Source of the DNA: JAKVAV01 sp047632755
GTDB taxonomy: Bacteria > Bacteroidota > Bacteroidia > Flavobacteriales_D > Cryomorphaceae
Length of the DNA: 64,000 nt
Assembly: GCA_047632755.1 (NCBI GenBank)
Contig: JBLIDT010000004.1
Coordinates: forward strand, 119,134 to 183,133
Direction of reading: 5' to 3'
In this document: positions 54,196-62,867 of the stretch, in pieces
Numbering within the stretch: position 1 is the first letter of the stretch
Layout: each line of letters opens with the position of its first letter
The notes under the pieces: generated by a model
What the model was told of the DNA's origin: nothing
The model's database searches: none
Seen by the model: only the letters and a program-made list of their open reading frames with translations
Program-made: the position numbers and the translations under genes

Positions 54196-54948
54196 TTATT
54201 CGGTAATGAATACTTCGTGAGGTTCTACTTCGGCTATTCTTGAGCCGAACGCTATAAGCATCCCTTCGGGATTTATTCCTTTCACAATTGCCGTAACCTC
54301 ACTGTACATCTTATCGGCTACTTCAACATTGTACTTCACGAAGTCTCCCGTTTTATATGGAATATTTGAAAAAGTAAGATCCATTTTATCACTGTAGAGT
54401 TTAAATACCCTTGCATTTAGAATTTGATTTTCTTTGGTAGTTACCGTTACTTTCTTTTCCCAAAGAATTTCGCGAACGCCAACCTTCTCTGCTTGATCAT
54501 TCCGAACAAAAAAGACTGAGTCTCCAGGCTGAACCCATAGGTCTGTATAGAGTTGCGCTTCTGGTTGAACCTCTTTTGCTTTAAATACGCTCTGCAATTC
54601 ATTACTGGTCTCTGACGCATTCAGATTGACAATATCGGCGGATACCGTTGCCGTATTTACATCGACAATCAAATAGAAAGCTTGCTGAAAATCAACTACC
54701 ACGTTGGCGTAAGCCTGACCTTGCTTGAGTGGATATCTCGAGTAAAGATCTTCCTTTGCATCTTTTACGAGCGTCTTTGAATCGAGTCCGCCAATTCCAA
54801 AAACATGTACTGCCTTAGATTGACCGATGGCAAAACTTACAATCTCAGAATTGGAGTTGAGCTCGGCATTTCCCGTCATCATTCCTGAATGAAAGGCACA
54901 AGAGTTTAAGAAAACTAAGCAAAATAAATAAGTGGCAACTCGTTTCAT
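54196..54948 (-). CDS. Tandem lipoprotein paralogue 2 (DUF6567-like)
   Basis: 250 residues with the same plan: lipobox VFLNSC-AFHSGMM, SFAIGQSKAVHVFGIGGLDS, LVKDAKEDLYSRYPLKQGQA, YANVVVDFQQAFYLIVDVNT and ATVSADIVNL. The C-terminal half is more diverged than the N-terminal half. It starts 3 bp after the stop of the first paralogue, so the genes are co-transcribed. Confidence 0.75.
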   Translation of the reverse strand: MKRVATYLFCLVFLNSCAFHSGMMTGNAELNSNSEIVSFAIGQSKAVHVFGIGGLDSKTLVKDAKEDLYSRYPLKQGQAYANVVVDFQQAFYLIVDVNTATVSADIVNLNASETSNELQSVFKAKEVQPEAQLYTDLWVQPGDSVFFVRNDQAEKVGVREILWEKKVTVTTKENQILNARVFKLYSDKMDLTFSNIPYKTGDFVKYNVEVADKMYSEVTAIVKGINPEGMLIAFGSRIAEVEPHEVFITE

Positions 54949-54951
54949 AGC

Positions 54952-55722
54952 TTATTCTGTTTCGATTGGTCTAACATCTTCAGGAGAGATTTCGGTGAGT
55001 TGATCTTCGCTTTTGATCACCACCATATTTTCGTTCACACCAACAATCATTCCTGTCTTTGTCTTACCGCGAACGTCCCACTCAACCTGATCTCCCACAG
55101 AGTATCCATGTTGGAAATCGTAATTCAAATCGTCTATGAGGTAGATGCTCTTTACGTCAAAAATAAATTTACTCGAATCAGTCGAAAGGAGCTCATAACG
55201 CTTCTTCCCAAGCTGCGTTTCTAAGGTCATCTTTCTGAGTTCACCCATTGTGTAAACCCCCACTGTTTTGCCCGTTTCGAAATATTCATTGGTGCTTGCT
55301 ACTGCAGATCTTGCCATAGGCACAACTTTTGAAAGGCCACTACTTTGCTTGGAAAATAGGTCTGCTTTTTTCTGGGCTTCTGAAGGATTGAATTGAATCA
55401 CGTCTGCGCTCACGGTTACCATCGTTGTCACGACTATCAAATAAAAGGAGCGCTTGTAATCCACCGTGATGTTGGAATAAATCTGACCCGCCTCGAGCGG
55501 GTAGTTCTTGTACATAGACCTCTTGGCATCAAGTACCAAGGCATCGGGTATTAATCCACCAATTCCGAAGACTTGTGTTGTTTGGGCCTGACCGATGGCC
55601 AGATCCATAATTCGAAAGTTATCATCGGTTACTGCCGCGTTGCTAGATGTATTGCCCGAATGAATGGCACACGAAGCTAGCAAGAGAGTAGCGATTGAAA
55701 GGTTCAATAGTCTCCTCATCAT
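54952..55722 (-). CDS. Tandem lipoprotein paralogue 1 (DUF6567-like)
   Basis: 256 residues from MMRRLLNLSIATLLLASC; a longer in-frame start (55764) would place polar residues ahead of the signal. The same conserved core as its neighbours: LAIGQAQTTQVFGIGGLIPD, LVLDAKRSMYKNYPLEAGQI, YSNITVDYKRSFYLIVVTTM and VTVSADVIQFNP. First gene of the three-gene lipoprotein operon. Function unknown; the conserved GIGGL and VTVSAD segments are probably structural. Confidence 0.75.
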   Translation of the reverse strand: MMRRLLNLSIATLLLASCAIHSGNTSSNAAVTDDNFRIMDLAIGQAQTTQVFGIGGLIPDALVLDAKRSMYKNYPLEAGQIYSNITVDYKRSFYLIVVTTMVTVSADVIQFNPSEAQKKADLFSKQSSGLSKVVPMARSAVASTNEYFETGKTVGVYTMGELRKMTLETQLGKKRYELLSTDSSKFIFDVKSIYLIDDLNYDFQHGYSVGDQVEWDVRGKTKTGMIVGVNENMVVIKSEDQLTEISPEDVRPIETE

Positions 55723-55761
55723 ATTTCTTTTATCGTTCCATCTGAAGGTAAAAAAAAATCC

Positions 55762-55790
55762 CAAAAAAAAGAGGATAGTTGCCTATCCTC
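55762..55790 (-). terminator. Terminator after the isocitrate dehydrogenase gene
   Basis: GAGGATAG (55771-55778) pairs with CTATCCTC (55783-55790), 4-nt loop; the minus strand then has a T8 run. Confidence 0.85.
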
Positions 55791-55816
55791 CCTCAATTCG
55801 TAATGTGAAATTGATC

Positions 55817-58054
55817 TTAAACCAATTCAGAAATTTTATCAATTGCCTGATTGAGCGTGCTATTTGGTCGCATGGCCTTGTTCACTTTATCCTCGTCGGG
55901 CTTGTAATAGCCACCCAGATCAACTGGTGAACCTTGGATGTCGATAAGCTCTTGCTTGATTTTCTCGAGGTTTTCCCGAAGTTCTATGGCCAATTGGCTA
56001 AATGCTTCATTGAGTTCCATATCTTCTTTTTGGGCTGCTAAAGCTTCTGCCCAATAGAGCGCCAATTTGAAATGGCTACCCCGATTGTCTCGTTCGTTAA
56101 CTTTTCGCGATGGCGATTTATTCATATCCAAAAACGTACCCGTTGCTTCTTGGAGGGTTTCTCCCAGCAGCACAGCTCTTTTGTTTCCGAAAGTCTTACC
56201 GAGGTGGTTCAACGATTCAGACAAAGCCAAGAATTCTCCCAGCGAATCCCATCGAAGGTGATTTTCTTTTAAAAATTGTTGAACATGTTTTGGAGCAGAT
56301 CCGCCTGCGCCTGTTTCAAACAATCCTCCACCATTCATAAGTGGAACAATTGAAAGCATCTTGGCACTCGTCCCTACTTCCAAAATTGGAAATAGATCGG
56401 TGAGGTAATCACGGAGAACATTGCCCGTAACTGATATAGTGTTCTTTCCCGCTTTAATGTATTCCAGCGAAATTTTGGTAGCCTCAATAGGTGAAAGGAT
56501 TCGAATGTCTAGACCTTCGGTGTCGTATTCTGGTAAATATGCCTTGACTTTTTTGACGATTTCAGTATCGTGCGCTCTGTTTTGGTCAAGCCAAAAGATG
56601 GTCAAGTCGCCTGTTTCGCTAGCTCGATTTACCGCTAGTTTCACCCAGTCTTTCACCGGTGCATCTTTGGTTTGGCACATGCGCCAGATATCACCCGCTT
56701 CAACATCGTGGTTCATGAGTACTTCTCCCGCCGCGTTTTTCACAACTACTTTTCCTGCAGCTGAAACCTCGAACGTCTTATCGTGTGATCCGTACTCTTC
56801 TGCTTTTTGGGCCATAAGTCCTACGTTAGCAACGCTTCCCATAGTCACAGGGTCGAAGGCGCCGTGCTTTTTGCAGAAATCGATAGTCTCAGCATAAACA
56901 CCCGCGTATGAGCGATCGGGAATGATGGCCTTGGTGTCTTGTGCATTTCCATCCTTGTTCCACATCTGACCCGAGGTGCGGATCATGGCGGGCATAGAAG
57001 CGTCAATGATCACATCGCTGGGCACGTGTAAGTTGGTAATGCCTTTATCGGAATTGACCATTGCGAGATCAGGACCTTTTTCATAGGCTGCGGCGATATC
57101 TTTTTCGATTTCGCTGCGCTTCTCGGCTGGTAGTGATTCCAAAGCTGAGAGCACACTTCCAAGACCATTGTTTGAGTCAGCACCCGCGTCAGCGAGAGCT
57201 TCTCGGTGTTTTTCAAAAACATCCTTGAAATAAGTTTCTACCACATGACCGAAAATGATCGGGTCAGAAACCTTCATCATGGTGGCTTTTAGGTGAACTG
57301 AAAAGAGGACACCCTTATCTCGGGCATCTCTTTTTTGCTCCGCAAGAAATGCGCGCAGCTTTGATTTACTTATAAATGAGCCATCGACAATTTCTCCCGC
57401 TTCTAGTTTGAGGTTTGCTTTCAGAACCTGAGTGGCGCCACTTGTCTTTTCCAATTCGATGGAAACAACGTTAGCATTTGGCATGACCACAGATTTCTCA
57501 CTTCCGTAAAAATCTCCGCTTTCCATACTCGCTACGTGCGTTTTAGAATCAGCACTCCATGCGCCCATTGAGTGGGGATGTTTTCGAGCGTAATCTTTTA
57601 CGGCTTTAGGTGCCCGACGGTCGCTGTTTCCTTCTCTCAAAACAGGATTTACGGCGCTACCTTTTATCTTGTCATATTTGGCTTTGGTCTTTTCCTCTTC
57701 GGCATTCTTCGCCTCTTCAGGGTAGCTTGGCAGGTCGTATCCTTTGGCTTGAAGCTCTTTAATGGCCTCTTCCAATTGTGGAAGTGAAGCGCTAATATTC
57801 GGAAGCTTTACGATGTTGGCTTCGGGTGTTTTAGCTATTTCACCGAGCTCTGCGAGGTCATCGGAAACACGCTGGTCTTCTGTGAGCCTTTCGGGAAACT
57901 GAGATAAAATTCGTCCTGCCAGAGAAATGTCTCTCGTTTCAACATGCACGCCTGCAGCATAAGTGAAGGCTTTGATAATGGGTAGAAATGAATGAGTGGC
58001 CAAGTAAGGGGCTTCATCCGTCAATGTATAAATTATGGTAGGTGTCTTCGGCAT
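55817..58054 (-). CDS. icd: Isocitrate dehydrogenase (NADP), monomeric type
   Basis: 745 residues from MPKTPTIIYTLTDEAPYLAT, the usual monomeric IDH start; longer in-frame starts add a non-homologous lead. Characteristic segments are HPHSMGAWSADSKTHVASME and WDSLGEFLALSESLNHLGKT. This TCA-cycle enzyme makes 2-oxoglutarate with NADPH; the ~740-residue single-chain form is unrelated in size to the dimeric Icd. Own terminator downstream. Confidence 0.95.
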   Translation of the reverse strand: MPKTPTIIYTLTDEAPYLATHSFLPIIKAFTYAAGVHVETRDISLAGRILSQFPERLTEDQRVSDDLAELGEIAKTPEANIVKLPNISASLPQLEEAIKELQAKGYDLPSYPEEAKNAEEEKTKAKYDKIKGSAVNPVLREGNSDRRAPKAVKDYARKHPHSMGAWSADSKTHVASMESGDFYGSEKSVVMPNANVVSIELEKTSGATQVLKANLKLEAGEIVDGSFISKSKLRAFLAEQKRDARDKGVLFSVHLKATMMKVSDPIIFGHVVETYFKDVFEKHREALADAGADSNNGLGSVLSALESLPAEKRSEIEKDIAAAYEKGPDLAMVNSDKGITNLHVPSDVIIDASMPAMIRTSGQMWNKDGNAQDTKAIIPDRSYAGVYAETIDFCKKHGAFDPVTMGSVANVGLMAQKAEEYGSHDKTFEVSAAGKVVVKNAAGEVLMNHDVEAGDIWRMCQTKDAPVKDWVKLAVNRASETGDLTIFWLDQNRAHDTEIVKKVKAYLPEYDTEGLDIRILSPIEATKISLEYIKAGKNTISVTGNVLRDYLTDLFPILEVGTSAKMLSIVPLMNGGGLFETGAGGSAPKHVQQFLKENHLRWDSLGEFLALSESLNHLGKTFGNKRAVLLGETLQEATGTFLDMNKSPSRKVNERDNRGSHFKLALYWAEALAAQKEDMELNEAFSQLAIELRENLEKIKQELIDIQGSPVDLGGYYKPDEDKVNKAMRPNSTLNQAIDKISELV

Positions 58055-58256
58055 TGATAGTACGTTTAGATTGAGTTTCGAAAGGTTGGATTTCGTCAAT
58101 TTTGGGCTGTAAATGTACAAAAGTCATTTATCAGTGGGATCGTCTGATTAATCTGAACTAGCAATCTCAATTGATCCATTCCGTTCCCGCTCACCAACTT
58201 AAATTTCTAGACCTTCCTTATCTTCACGGATTCTTAAAATCCACTCATCAAGAAAT

Positions 58257-61200
58257 ATGAAAAAATTACTCCCACTCATTTTGAGCCTGTTCATGGTCAT
58301 TGGTCTTTCTGCGCAGAAGAAAGATAAATCAGAGTCAGAAGAAGAGAAACCCAGATACGAAGCCTCGGCCTACAGCGGTTTGAAATTCCGAAGTATTGGG
58401 CCTGCTCTAACATCAGGACGAATAGCCGATATAGCCGTTAATCCTGCCAAGCCTCATGAATTTTATTTGGCAATAGCCTCTGGTGGCGTTTGGAAAACAA
58501 GCAATAACGGAATCACCTTCGAACCGATTTTTGATGGAGAAGGTTCTTATTCGATTGGCTGTGTTTCCTTGGCTCCTTCCAATGCAAGTGTTGTTTGGGT
58601 GGGATCAGGCGAAAATAACAATCAACGAAGTGTGGCCTACGGCGACGGAGTTTACAAGAGTACCGACGGCGGTGCTTCTTGGAAGAATATGGGATTGAAA
58701 GAGTCCGAGCACATCGGAATGATTGCCATACATCCTGAAGACGAAAACACCGTTTACGTGGCGGCTTATGGGCCTCTATGGAGTGCTGGTGGAGAACGCG
58801 GTATTTACAAAACTACCGATGGCGGAGAAACGTGGGACTTGATCCTCGAAGTCTCTGAGCATACTGGTTTCAATGAAATTCACATGGATCCTCGAGATCC
58901 CAATTTGCTTTATGCTACAGCGCATCAGCGTCGCAGACATGTATTCACTTACATCGATGGCGGTCCCGAAACAGCCATTTACAAATCGACCGATGGAGGG
59001 GCAAACTGGAAGAAATTAGAAAGCGGTTTGCCCAAAAATGACATGGGTAGAATTGGAATGGATATTTCTCCTGCCAATCCCGATGTCGTTTACGCGATTA
59101 TTAAGGCGACTGAAAACGGTGGGTTTTACCGTTCTGAAGATCGTGGAGAGAGCTGGAAGAAGATGTCCGACTACCAGACAAGTGGAAACTATTACCAAGA
59201 AATTGTGTGCCACCCTTACGATGTGGACAAAGTCTACAGCATGAGCACTTGGCTTCACCACACTGAAGATGGCGGAAAGAACTTCCAGAAAACTGGAGAG
59301 AAGAGCAAGCATGTGGACAACCACTGCATGTGGATCGATCCGCTTCAACCGGAACATTGGCGTGTAGGATGCGATGGTGGGCTTTACGAAACTTGGAATG
59401 CCGCAGAGGATTGGATGTACTATCCGAACTTGCCGATTACTCAATTTTACAAAGTAGCGGTCGATAATGACGAGCCTTTTTACAATGTGTACGGAGGAAC
59501 GCAGGACAACAATACCCAAGGTGGCCCTTCGCGAACTACCAGTCAGCATGGGATCATGAATTTCGATTGGTATGTTACCAATGGTGGTGATGGATTTGAG
59601 CCAGCCATTGATCCTGAGAACCCCGATATAGTCTACGGCCAAGCCCAATATGGATGGTTGGTCCGCTACGACAAGAAGAGTGGCGAGCGAGTGGCTATTC
59701 AGCCTCAGCCAGGCAAAGACGAGGCAGCTTACCGCTGGAATTGGGATGCACCGCTATTGATTAGTCCGCATAACAACAAGCGACTCTACTTTGCCGCGAA
59801 CAAGATTTTCAAAAGTGAAGACCGCGGCGATTCTTGGGAAACGATCAGTCCTGATCTGACTCAGCAACTCGACCGAAATACCTTCAAGGTAATGGACAAG
59901 GTGTGGGGCCCAGATGCGGTAATGAAAAACAAGTCGACTTCGATTTATGGAAACATAGTAGCCTTTGATGAATCGCCGGTAAAAGAAGGTTTGCTTTATG
60001 CTGGAACGGATGATGGCCTCATTCAAATCTCTGAAGATGGTGGAGATTCATGGACAAAAATTTCAAGTGTTTCAGGAGTTCCCGAGCGCACTTATGTGAA
60101 CATGCTCCGCGCTTCGCTTTACGATGAAAATGTAGTTTATGCAGTTTTCAATAACCACAAAGAAGGAGATTTCAAGCCTTACGTTTACCGCAGCAGTAAT
60201 CGCGGAAAGTCTTGGGCAAGTATGTCCTCAAACCTTCCCGAAAGAGGATCGGCTTATGCGATCGTTCAAGATCACGTGGACAAGGATCTACTCTTTGTAG
60301 GAACTGAGTTTGGCGTGTTCTTTACCAATGACGGCGGTGCCAATTGGTTGCAGATAAAAGGTGGAATTCCAACCATTGCAGCGCGCGATTTGGAAATTCA
60401 ACGTCGAGAAAATGACTTGGTTGTCGCTTCATTCGGGCGCAGTTTTTACGTGTTGGATGATTACACTCCGCTCCGTGATTTGTCAGATGAGGTCGTAGCG
60501 AAAGATGCACATATCTACCCCATTAAAGATGCTTTGCTCTATGTAGAGGATAACCGCATGGGAGGAAGAGGTAAGAGTTCTCAAGGTGAGATGATCTTCA
60601 TGTCTGAGAATCCCGCTTTTGGTGCAACCATAACCTACCACGTGGGTCAGGAAATCAAGACGATAGAAGATCAGCGAAAGGAAAAAGAGAAAGAGCTGAG
60701 AAAAGAAAACCTAGATGAAGTGTATCCGTCACTTGACGAATTGAGAAAGGAAGACCGAGAGGAAGATCCTTTTTTACTTTTTGTCATCAAGGATTCCTCA
60801 GGGGAAGCTGTTCGGAAAATGCGCCAATCTGCGAGTAAAGGCATGAACCGCATCAATTGGAATCTTCGCCATACCACCACTTCTCCTATTAAATTGAAAA
60901 CGGGAGAGATCGGACGCTATTCATCCCCCGACGAGGGAATGTTGGCTTTGCCAGGTACGTACACCGTGGAAATGTTCAAGAACGTCAACGGAGAGTTCAC
61001 ACAAATTCACGATGCGGTAGCCTTCGAGGTTACACCGCTCGATCGTCAAACTCTTATGGCTCAAGATCGAGGAGAGGTATTGGCTTTTCAGGAAAAAGTG
61101 GCGGAATTGCAACGCTCTATTTCGGGAACGAATAAGCTCTACAGCGAAAACAAGGAGAAGCTCGAATACATAGAAAAAGCGGTTGAGATGTACCCAGCAG

Positions 61201-61538
61201 TTCCAATGGAAATGATGGGCGAGATTCGCCAATTGGAAGAGGAGTTGTATGAAATTCGACTGGCCATTTACGGAGACGCAACTCGTTCTTTCCGTGATAT
61301 TGAAACGGAGCCAAGCCTGAATGGAAGAGTTGGATACGCCGCTTATTCCAGTTGGTGGAATACCGCCGAGCCTACTCAAACAGCCAAAGATCAAATCTCA
61401 ATAGCAGAGGAGGAATATGTTGCCGTTTTGCAGAAGATGCGGGATGTAGCAAGTTCAGTTGAAGCCATTGAGAAGAAGTTGGTCGAGATGAAGGTGCCAT
61501 ATACTCCAGGAAGAGGAAGCGATTGGAGAGAGGACTAG
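58257..61538 (+). CDS. BNR/sortilin-like beta-propeller exported protein
   Basis: 1093 residues. Signal peptide (1-20, ending GLSAQ). Many Asp-box repeats (STDGGASW, TTDGGETW, STDGGANW, SEDRGESW, SEDGGDSW, NDGGANW) form beta-propellers of the VPS10/sortilin or BNR type over about 40-740; the C-terminal third (about 760-1093) is charged and partly helical. Annotated in Bacteroidota as glycosyl hydrolase- or sortilin-like proteins, but the activity is unproven. No T9SS sorting domain seen. Confidence 0.82.
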   Translation: MKKLLPLILSLFMVIGLSAQKKDKSESEEEKPRYEASAYSGLKFRSIGPALTSGRIADIAVNPAKPHEFYLAIASGGVWKTSNNGITFEPIFDGEGSYSIGCVSLAPSNASVVWVGSGENNNQRSVAYGDGVYKSTDGGASWKNMGLKESEHIGMIAIHPEDENTVYVAAYGPLWSAGGERGIYKTTDGGETWDLILEVSEHTGFNEIHMDPRDPNLLYATAHQRRRHVFTYIDGGPETAIYKSTDGGANWKKLESGLPKNDMGRIGMDISPANPDVVYAIIKATENGGFYRSEDRGESWKKMSDYQTSGNYYQEIVCHPYDVDKVYSMSTWLHHTEDGGKNFQKTGEKSKHVDNHCMWIDPLQPEHWRVGCDGGLYETWNAAEDWMYYPNLPITQFYKVAVDNDEPFYNVYGGTQDNNTQGGPSRTTSQHGIMNFDWYVTNGGDGFEPAIDPENPDIVYGQAQYGWLVRYDKKSGERVAIQPQPGKDEAAYRWNWDAPLLISPHNNKRLYFAANKIFKSEDRGDSWETISPDLTQQLDRNTFKVMDKVWGPDAVMKNKSTSIYGNIVAFDESPVKEGLLYAGTDDGLIQISEDGGDSWTKISSVSGVPERTYVNMLRASLYDENVVYAVFNNHKEGDFKPYVYRSSNRGKSWASMSSNLPERGSAYAIVQDHVDKDLLFVGTEFGVFFTNDGGANWLQIKGGIPTIAARDLEIQRRENDLVVASFGRSFYVLDDYTPLRDLSDEVVAKDAHIYPIKDALLYVEDNRMGGRGKSSQGEMIFMSENPAFGATITYHVGQEIKTIEDQRKEKEKELRKENLDEVYPSLDELRKEDREEDPFLLFVIKDSSGEAVRKMRQSASKGMNRINWNLRHTTTSPIKLKTGEIGRYSSPDEGMLALPGTYTVEMFKNVNGEFTQIHDAVAFEVTPLDRQTLMAQDRGEVLAFQEKVAELQRSISGTNKLYSENKEKLEYIEKAVEMYPAVPMEMMGEIRQLEEELYEIRLAIYGDATRSFRDIETEPSLNGRVGYAAYSSWWNTAEPTQTAKDQISIAEEEYVAVLQKMRDVASSVEAIEKKLVEMKVPYTPGRGSDWRED

Positions 61539-61572
61539 TATTTAGCCATTCGCTATTAGCCACTAGCGAGAG
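61537..61572. repeat. TTAGC-type low-complexity patch
   Basis: TAGTATTTAGCCATTCGCTA and following TTAGCCACTAGCGA repeat a TTAGC/CTAGC motif, like the TAGC-rich inverted patches at 17382-17533. Confidence 0.4.
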
Positions 61573-61589
61573 CTGTAAAGAGATACCTG

Positions 61590-62816
61590 ATGAGTCACGG
61601 TAATGCGGATGTGATTGTAATAGGCGGCGGTGCTGCTGGGTTTTTCGCGGCCATACACGCTGCCGAAAACGGAGCGAAGGTTCTGATCTTGGAAAAGACG
61701 ACCAAGCTTCTTTCAAAAGTCAAAGTGAGTGGCGGTGGTCGTTGCAACGTGACCCACGATTGCGATTACCCAAGTCAACTGGTGAAGTTTTACCCGCGAG
61801 GTGAGAAGACCCTCAAAAAGGCGTTCTCCAAATTTGACGTGAATGACACCCGTCGATGGTTTGAGGAGCGTGGCGTAAAACTCAAAACAGAATCCGATGG
61901 TCGAGTCTTTCCGGTAACGGATAATTCCCAAACCATCATCGACTGCCTGATGAAGGAGGTTGATTCAAAAGGAATTGAAATACGGATGAAATCGGAAGTT
62001 ACTCGAGTTGAACCCACGGCAGCTGGCTTTAAGCTTGAGCTAAAAAAAGGGGAATCCATCTCTGCCGATAAAGTCATTGTGACCGTTGGCGGTTCCCCAA
62101 AATCAGACAGCTATCAATGGCTGCGCGATTTGGGCTTGAAAATCGTCGAACCTGTTCCTTCGCTCTTCACCTTCAATGTTCCCGACTCAGACATGAAGGA
62201 CTTGAAAGGTCTTTCGGTGGAAGAGGGAATTGTATCCATTCCTGGAACCAAATGGAAAGACGACGGTCCTATTCTCATCACGCATTGGGGATTTAGCGCT
62301 CCAGCTGTGATCAAGCTTTCGGCTTGGGCAGCCATTGATTTGCATTCAAAAGGCTACCGTTTCCCCATTCACATCAACTGGACGGGGCAGAGTGAGGAAA
62401 ACGTGAGAGAAACATTGCAGGAGATGCGTAAGAATCACCCCACTAAGCAGGTCGGGAGCAATCCGCAGTTTGAGATTTCCAAACGTCTTTGGGAGCGTCT
62501 TTGCCAAAAGTCCGAGATTACTGAAACGTTGAAGTACGCAGATTTGCCTGCTAAAAAGATGAATCGATTTATTGAGGTGCTTGTGAGGTGTTCCTATCAG
62601 GTAGATGGCAAAACGACTTTTAAAGAAGAGTTTGTAACGGCAGGTGGTGTCGACTTGAGTGAAGTTGATCTAAGCACTTTCGAATCCAAGAAGCATTCCG
62701 GTCTTTTCTTCGCGGGTGAGGTGCTCAATGCAGACGGTGTGACAGGCGGCTACAATTTTCAGCACGCTTGGACGAGTGGGTATTTGGCTGGTATGACTGC
62801 TGGCGACCCTACCTGA
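61590..62816 (+). CDS. NAD(P)/FAD-dependent oxidoreductase (HI0933/BaiN family)
   Basis: 408 residues. VIVIGGGAAGFFAAIHAAEN is the FAD-binding GxGxxG start, GGGRCNVTHDCDYPSQLV the HI0933 family signature, and GVTGGYNFQHAWTSGYLAG the C-terminal FAD-contact motif. Flavoprotein of unknown substrate, cytoplasmic. Follows the BNR protein by 51 bp and precedes a TonB-type receptor gene. Confidence 0.9.
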   Translation: MSHGNADVIVIGGGAAGFFAAIHAAENGAKVLILEKTTKLLSKVKVSGGGRCNVTHDCDYPSQLVKFYPRGEKTLKKAFSKFDVNDTRRWFEERGVKLKTESDGRVFPVTDNSQTIIDCLMKEVDSKGIEIRMKSEVTRVEPTAAGFKLELKKGESISADKVIVTVGGSPKSDSYQWLRDLGLKIVEPVPSLFTFNVPDSDMKDLKGLSVEEGIVSIPGTKWKDDGPILITHWGFSAPAVIKLSAWAAIDLHSKGYRFPIHINWTGQSEENVRETLQEMRKNHPTKQVGSNPQFEISKRLWERLCQKSEITETLKYADLPAKKMNRFIEVLVRCSYQVDGKTTFKEEFVTAGGVDLSEVDLSTFESKKHSGLFFAGEVLNADGVTGGYNFQHAWTSGYLAGMTAGDPT

Positions 62817-62867
62817 AAAATGTACTTTCGCTTTCGGAAAAACGAGATTAACCCAGACTGCAAATTA

